Shown piece after piece: positions 60,545 through 64,000 of a stretch of 64,000 nucleotides of DNA. This stretch comes from Rhodocytophaga aerolata (GTDB taxonomy: Bacteria > Bacteroidota > Bacteroidia > Cytophagales > 172606-1). The stretch spans positions 124,001 through 188,000 of the forward strand of contig NZ_JAUKPO010000006.1 of the NCBI RefSeq assembly GCF_030503435.1, in the 5' to 3' direction. Each line of letters opens with the position of its first letter. Position 1 is the stretch's first letter. A program made the position numbers and the translations under genes. The notes below the pieces were generated by a model. The model had not been told where the DNA came from, did no database searches, and saw only the letters and a list, made by a program, of their open reading frames with translations.

Positions 60545-61522
60545 TTATTTACTGTGTTGAATAAGCTCATTACACGTCCAGGCAATAGTTTCGTCTATTG
60601 GGTAGAACGAATAGTGAAGCGTTTGTTTTACCTTTTCATTCATATATATATAATTTTTTCTTGCTGCTTGTGCGGTTTCTCGTGTTATAAGTGGCTCTTT
60701 ACCAGTAATCAGGCTGCGTATATGTTCTATCCGCCAGGCTACAGAAGCCACTAAGGAATTTACCTGTAGGTAAGGCGGCTTTTTTCCAAAACGGGCAGCG
60801 ATCTGCTCAAAAAGCTCTTTAATTTTAATACTTCCTCCATTCAATATAAATCTTTCTAACGTAATTTCTGAACGAATCAGCTGAAAAATAATTTGGGCAA
60901 CATCCCGTACATCTACATAATTGACGGAACCGTCTGTGTAAAAGGCATGTCCGTCCCATACGTATTTAAAAAGTTTTGTGCTGCCCAGCTCCCAGTTACC
61001 CGGCCCCAGGATAATAGAGGGATTCACGATCACAGCCGGCAACCCTTCTGCCATTCCACGCCAAACTTCCAATTCAGCCAGGTATTTGGTTTGTGCATAA
61101 TACGAATTATACGGAGAATGCTCCCATTTAGCCTCTTCATTAATCAGGTGGTCGGTTTTCTTGCGGCCAAGGGCAGCTACAGAGCTAACATAGCATAATT
61201 TACTAACACCATTTGCCAGACAAACATTCACTATATTGGCAGTGCCTTCTACATTACTTTTATGCATATGTGCCCGGTCGGCCGGGTTAAACGAGATAAC
61301 TGCCGCAGCATGAATAACTTCTGTAGCTCCTTGTATGGCCTTGGCAAGCGAAGCCAGATCAAGTATATCTCCTTCTATCCATTCAATGTGTCCGGCTATG
61401 TCTTGTACCAGCGTTAAGTCGCTACTGGGTCGTTTAAGTGCCCGTACCTGATACCCCTCCTGTATAAGTTTTCGAGCTACAAAACTTCCTACTAAACCAT
61501 TACAGCCGGTAATAAATATCAT
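60545..61522 (-). CDS. NAD-dependent epimerase/dehydratase (extended SDR)
   Basis: A 325-residue Rossmann-fold protein of the extended SDR family. NAD-binding is clear in FITGCNGLVGSFVARKL near residue 4, and the catalytic Tyr and Lys in YYAQTKYLAELEVW near 141 (YxxxK). The SSVAALG motif near 113 and the PSIILGPG region near 173 are typical of dihydroflavonol reductase-like or sugar epimerase-like members. Substrate is unclear: sugar nucleotide or a hydroxy-ketone. It precedes the TPR gene on the same strand. The upstream region of 271 bp has no other gene. Confidence 0.85.
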   Translation of the reverse strand: MIFITGCNGLVGSFVARKLIQEGYQVRALKRPSSDLTLVQDIAGHIEWIEGDILDLASLAKAIQGATEVIHAAAVISFNPADRAHMHKSNVEGTANIVNVCLANGVSKLCYVSSVAALGRKKTDHLINEEAKWEHSPYNSYYAQTKYLAELEVWRGMAEGLPAVIVNPSIILGPGNWELGSTKLFKYVWDGHAFYTDGSVNYVDVRDVAQIIFQLIRSEITLERFILNGGSIKIKELFEQIAARFGKKPPYLQVNSLVASVAWRIEHIRSLITGKEPLITRETAQAARKNYIYMNEKVKQTLHYSFYPIDETIAWTCNELIQHSK

Positions 61523-61793
61523 ATAAAGTATCTGTCCTAATCTTTAGTGCCTGATTTTTAGCATTATGTAAGCAATACGCCTATTGGGCATCCAAGTTGG
61601 TTGTAAAGTTAAGCTATTTCAGCTACTTATTGTTACAAGACAGAGACAAGGCCAATTGAATAGAATGCAGGTTAGTAGGAAGGATAAAATTGAACTACTT
61701 TCAGAAAGATAGATGAAGTAAAACCAGTATAATTTGCAAAAGTGCTGGCAGTGTAGATATCTTCCATAAACTTTATAAACCTGTTGCCTTTCT

Positions 61794-62519
61794 ATGCCTG
61801 CAAAATTACCGTCTGCTTCTTCTCTTACGCCTTCCTATATTCGAATGAGCCAGGAGTTTTTATATGCGGTGCGTACCGGCAAACCCGCAGATAGCTACCT
61901 GTCTGCGTTCAAGATGGCCAACGAAACTTCATTGCTTCAACAGCTGGATGGAGATACTGCCAAAGTGGCTTTTTGGTTGAACGTGTACAATGCCTATGTG
62001 CAGGTTTTTCTGAAAAACAAACAAAGCTTATATACGAAAAGAAATCAGTTTTATGCTGCCAGGATGATAGAGTTTACTGGCTATAAAATCAGTCTGGACG
62101 ATATAGAACATGGAATTTTGCGGCGTTCTATGTTTAAGTGGAGCATGGGCTACATCCGGAATCCATTTCCTGCGGCTTTTGAAAAAAAGTACCGCGTAAC
62201 CCAGCCAGACTGCCGCATCCATTTTGCCCTCAATTGCGGAGCGGCCAGTTGTCCGCCCATTGCATTTTATAAGCCCGAAGATTTACCAGGCCAACTAGAT
62301 ATAGCAGCTGCAGCGTATTTATCCGGCGAATGTACATATGATGCGCTGCAGAACAAAGTGACGGTTCCCAGGATACTCTTATGGTTCCGGGGCGATTTTG
62401 GCGGATCTACTGGAATACGGCAGCTCTTGCAGAAGCATGAAATAATCCCGGCTGATTCTACACCAGCTATCCGCTACAAAGACTATAACTGGGATATGCA
62501 ACTGGATAAGTACTACTAG
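61794..62519 (+). CDS. DUF547 protein
   Basis: A 241-residue protein of family DUF547. The core motifs are VAFWLNVYNAYVQVFLKN near residue 59, then DIEHGILRR near 102 and CRIHFALNCGAASCPPIAFY near 138, with the two Cys of the ALNCGAxSCP motif, and a late YKDYNWDMQLDKYY. No signal peptide is evident with the ATG at 61794. Family function is unknown, although the conserved His/Cys suggests a catalytic or metal-binding role. It lies 97 bp before folC without a clear link. Confidence 0.85.
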   Translation: MPAKLPSASSLTPSYIRMSQEFLYAVRTGKPADSYLSAFKMANETSLLQQLDGDTAKVAFWLNVYNAYVQVFLKNKQSLYTKRNQFYAARMIEFTGYKISLDDIEHGILRRSMFKWSMGYIRNPFPAAFEKKYRVTQPDCRIHFALNCGAASCPPIAFYKPEDLPGQLDIAAAAYLSGECTYDALQNKVTVPRILLWFRGDFGGSTGIRQLLQKHEIIPADSTPAIRYKDYNWDMQLDKYY

Positions 62520-62615
62520 GCACTTATAGCCGGCGTATTCCAGATAGGTGATTTTTTCCTTGCGGCTTGTTTAGTAAGTTTACATATCAATGGAAGTAAC
62601 ATTTCCCTTACCCGG

Positions 62616-63908
62616 ATGGATTACCAAGAAACCTTAAGCTATTTATATAACCGGCTCCCTATGTTTCACCGCTTGGGGAAAAAAGCCTATAAAGCTGACT
62701 TACACAACACACTTGCTTTATGCAATCACCTGCAAAACCCGCAGAACCACTTTAAATCGATACACATAGCTGGCACAAATGGTAAAGGGAGCACCTCCCA
62801 TATGCTGGCGGCTATTTTACAATCGGCTGGCTATAAAACGGGCTTGTACACCTCACCCCATCTTAAGTCGTTCACCGAGCGCATTCGTAACAATGGACAG
62901 GAAATAAGTCAGGAAGCAGTAGTACGGTTTGTAGAAAAGAATAAAGAATTTATAGAACAGTTGCAGCCCTCATTTTTTGAAATGACTGTAGGAATGGCCT
63001 TTGATGAATTTGCCTCGCAGCAAGTAGACATAGCGGTAGTTGAAGTAGGGCTTGGCGGCCGGCTGGATTCCACGAATATTATTACCCCTCAGGTATCGGT
63101 TATAACTAACATCAGCTGGGATCATCAGGATATTCTGGGAGATACATTACCCCAGATTGCTTCAGAAAAGGCCGGTATTATTAAGCCTGGTATTCCAGTA
63201 GTTATTAGTGAATATCAACCGGAAGTAGCAGCCGTTTTTAAGGAAAAAGCTTTTTTACAACAAGCTCCTTTGTATTTTGCCAGCGAAACCTTTACTGTTG
63301 AACTAAAAGAATATACATCTGAAGGCATTATTGTCGATATATGGAAGGATAAAAGCCTGTATTTACCTAACCTGCTAAGTCAGCTTGCTGGGGAATATCA
63401 GCTAAAAAATCTGGCAGGGGTGTTGCAAACAGTAGAAGTACTCAAAGCACAAGGGTATGGTATAACTGAAGAGCATATACGGAAGGGGATAGGACAGGTA
63501 AGCACCTTAACTGGGCTAAAAGGAAGATGGCAGATTCTGGGCCGCAATCCTATGATTATCTGCGATACTGGGCATAATGAAGCAGGCATTAGGCAGGTTA
63601 TGGGCCATATCAGTAAGTTATCGTATAAGCAGCTCCATATTGTACTCGGGGTGGTAAACGACAAAGACTTAAGCCATGTGCTACCGCTTCTCCCTAAAAA
63701 TGCCCACTATTATTTTTGCCAGGCACAGATCCCCAGAGCCTTACCGGCAACGGCGTTACAAGCCCAGGCCGTAGATTTTGGTTTGCAGGGTGTGATTATA
63801 CCTTCGGTAGCCGAAGCAGTAAAAAGAGCGCGTAGCCAGGCTTCGCCAGATGACTTACTATTTATTGGTGGCAGTACCTTTGTGGTAGCAGAAATAGAAG
63901 AGTTATAA
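62616..63908 (+). CDS. folC: Folylpolyglutamate/dihydrofolate synthase
   Basis: A 430-residue Mur-ligase-fold enzyme that adds glutamate to (dihydro)folate. The ATP-binding loop is IAGTNGKGSTSHMLAAIL near residue 50, with SPHLKSFTERIRNNGQEIS near 79, EVGLGGRLDSTN near 143 and the central SWDHQDILGDTLPQIASEKAG near 168. Length and motif order are normal. It may combine both FolC reactions. It is followed 65 bp later by the start of a probable TrmB gene. Confidence 0.93.
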   Translation: MDYQETLSYLYNRLPMFHRLGKKAYKADLHNTLALCNHLQNPQNHFKSIHIAGTNGKGSTSHMLAAILQSAGYKTGLYTSPHLKSFTERIRNNGQEISQEAVVRFVEKNKEFIEQLQPSFFEMTVGMAFDEFASQQVDIAVVEVGLGGRLDSTNIITPQVSVITNISWDHQDILGDTLPQIASEKAGIIKPGIPVVISEYQPEVAAVFKEKAFLQQAPLYFASETFTVELKEYTSEGIIVDIWKDKSLYLPNLLSQLAGEYQLKNLAGVLQTVEVLKAQGYGITEEHIRKGIGQVSTLTGLKGRWQILGRNPMIICDTGHNEAGIRQVMGHISKLSYKQLHIVLGVVNDKDLSHVLPLLPKNAHYYFCQAQIPRALPATALQAQAVDFGLQGVIIPSVAEAVKRARSQASPDDLLFIGGSTFVVAEIEEL

Positions 63909-63973
63909 TAGTCCCTCGCATCATTTGTCAACTTAACCTTACCGGCCTATTGCCGTTAACACCATACAGAACA

Positions 63974-64000
63974 ATGGCTAGAAAAAAATTGATACGATTT
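63974..64000 (+). CDS. trmB: Probable tRNA (guanine-N7) methyltransferase TrmB, 5' end only
   Basis: Only nine codons are visible (MARKKLIRF) before the window ends. The sequence resembles the start of Bacteroidota TrmB, which typically begins with a short basic run, and the ATG follows an AT-rich leader after folC. This is a guess from nine residues and could be another gene; the rest must be read outside the window. Confidence 0.35.

Noticed and set aside
1-64000. CRISPR array, tRNA or rRNA genes, prophage or integrative element
   Set aside because: Visual reading of intergenic regions showed no regular repeat-spacer series, no cloverleaf-like sequence and no integrase, transposase or phage structural gene.

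Overview
The window looks like a chromosomal segment of a Bacteroidota bacterium, most likely order Cytophagales. The evidence is two secreted proteins with C-terminal type IX secretion (T9SS) sorting domains, an Oar-like TonB-dependent receptor with an N-terminal carboxypeptidase-like domain, the DUF4097, DUF3822 and DUF1573 families, promoter -7 elements close to TAnnTTTG, weak Shine-Dalgarno signals, and moderate GC. No rRNA, tRNA, CRISPR array, transposase, integrase or phage gene was seen. Most of the window is ordinary housekeeping and envelope metabolism, with a few odd loci.

Layout. 1-7.1 kb: M16 peptidase (cut by the window edge), organophosphate antiporter, delta-60 repeat T9SS protein, PHP histidinol-phosphatase, ZIP transporter. 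7.5-12 kb: Oar-like receptor and an EamA exporter. 12-15.5 kb: a minus-strand ECF sigma / HEAT-repeat anti-sigma / two DUF4097 envelope-stress locus. 15.9-18.4 kb: KefF-like and KefC-like potassium/proton antiport pair. 18.7-22.7 kb: two Tat-exported Gfo/Idh/MocA oxidoreductases, a small AT-richer orphan gene and a DUF1080 hydrolase, probably a 3-keto-glycoside pathway. 22.8-24 kb: an AztD-like lipoprotein behind two Fur-family-like palindromes. 24-28.7 kb: Nudix, an HD/CoaD fusion, and a pterin set (PTPS, FolE, SDR). 28.9-31.4 kb: tandem small secreted paralogues, thioredoxin and a small partner gene.

31.4-42.8 kb: MnmA, a lipoprotein plus T9SS subtilase, PyrE, Nudix enzymes, DUF3822, a RecD-like helicase, DUF1573 and an AraC regulator. 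42.8-45.2 kb: DUF983 and two LytS-type kinase genes, one with an amber codon at the conserved Gln before the H-box and one ending before the kinase domain. 45.2-58 kb: DUF423, a GmhB-like phosphatase, a 51-residue lipoprotein, arginine decarboxylase, ArgS, glutathione peroxidase, MenA with a coupled 37-residue membrane peptide, Usp, lipid kinase, thioredoxin, arginine deiminase and CtlX. 57.3-64 kb: metzincin-like lipoprotein, cupin, TPR protein, epimerase, DUF547, FolC and the first codons of a probable TrmB.

Genes that appear to work together: arginine deiminase + CtlX (arginine to citrulline to ornithine) near arginine decarboxylase and ArgS; FolE + PTPS + SDR (tetrahydropterin synthesis); sigma + anti-sigma + DUF4097 (envelope response); KefF + KefC (electrophile-gated potassium efflux); Gfo/Idh/MocA + DUF1080 (sugar oxidation and cleavage). 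I found no convincing wholly new system. The best leads are the decayed kinase pair, the palindrome-controlled AztD-like lipoprotein, the HD/CoaD fusion, and the gene-converted paralogue pair with a shared upstream element.
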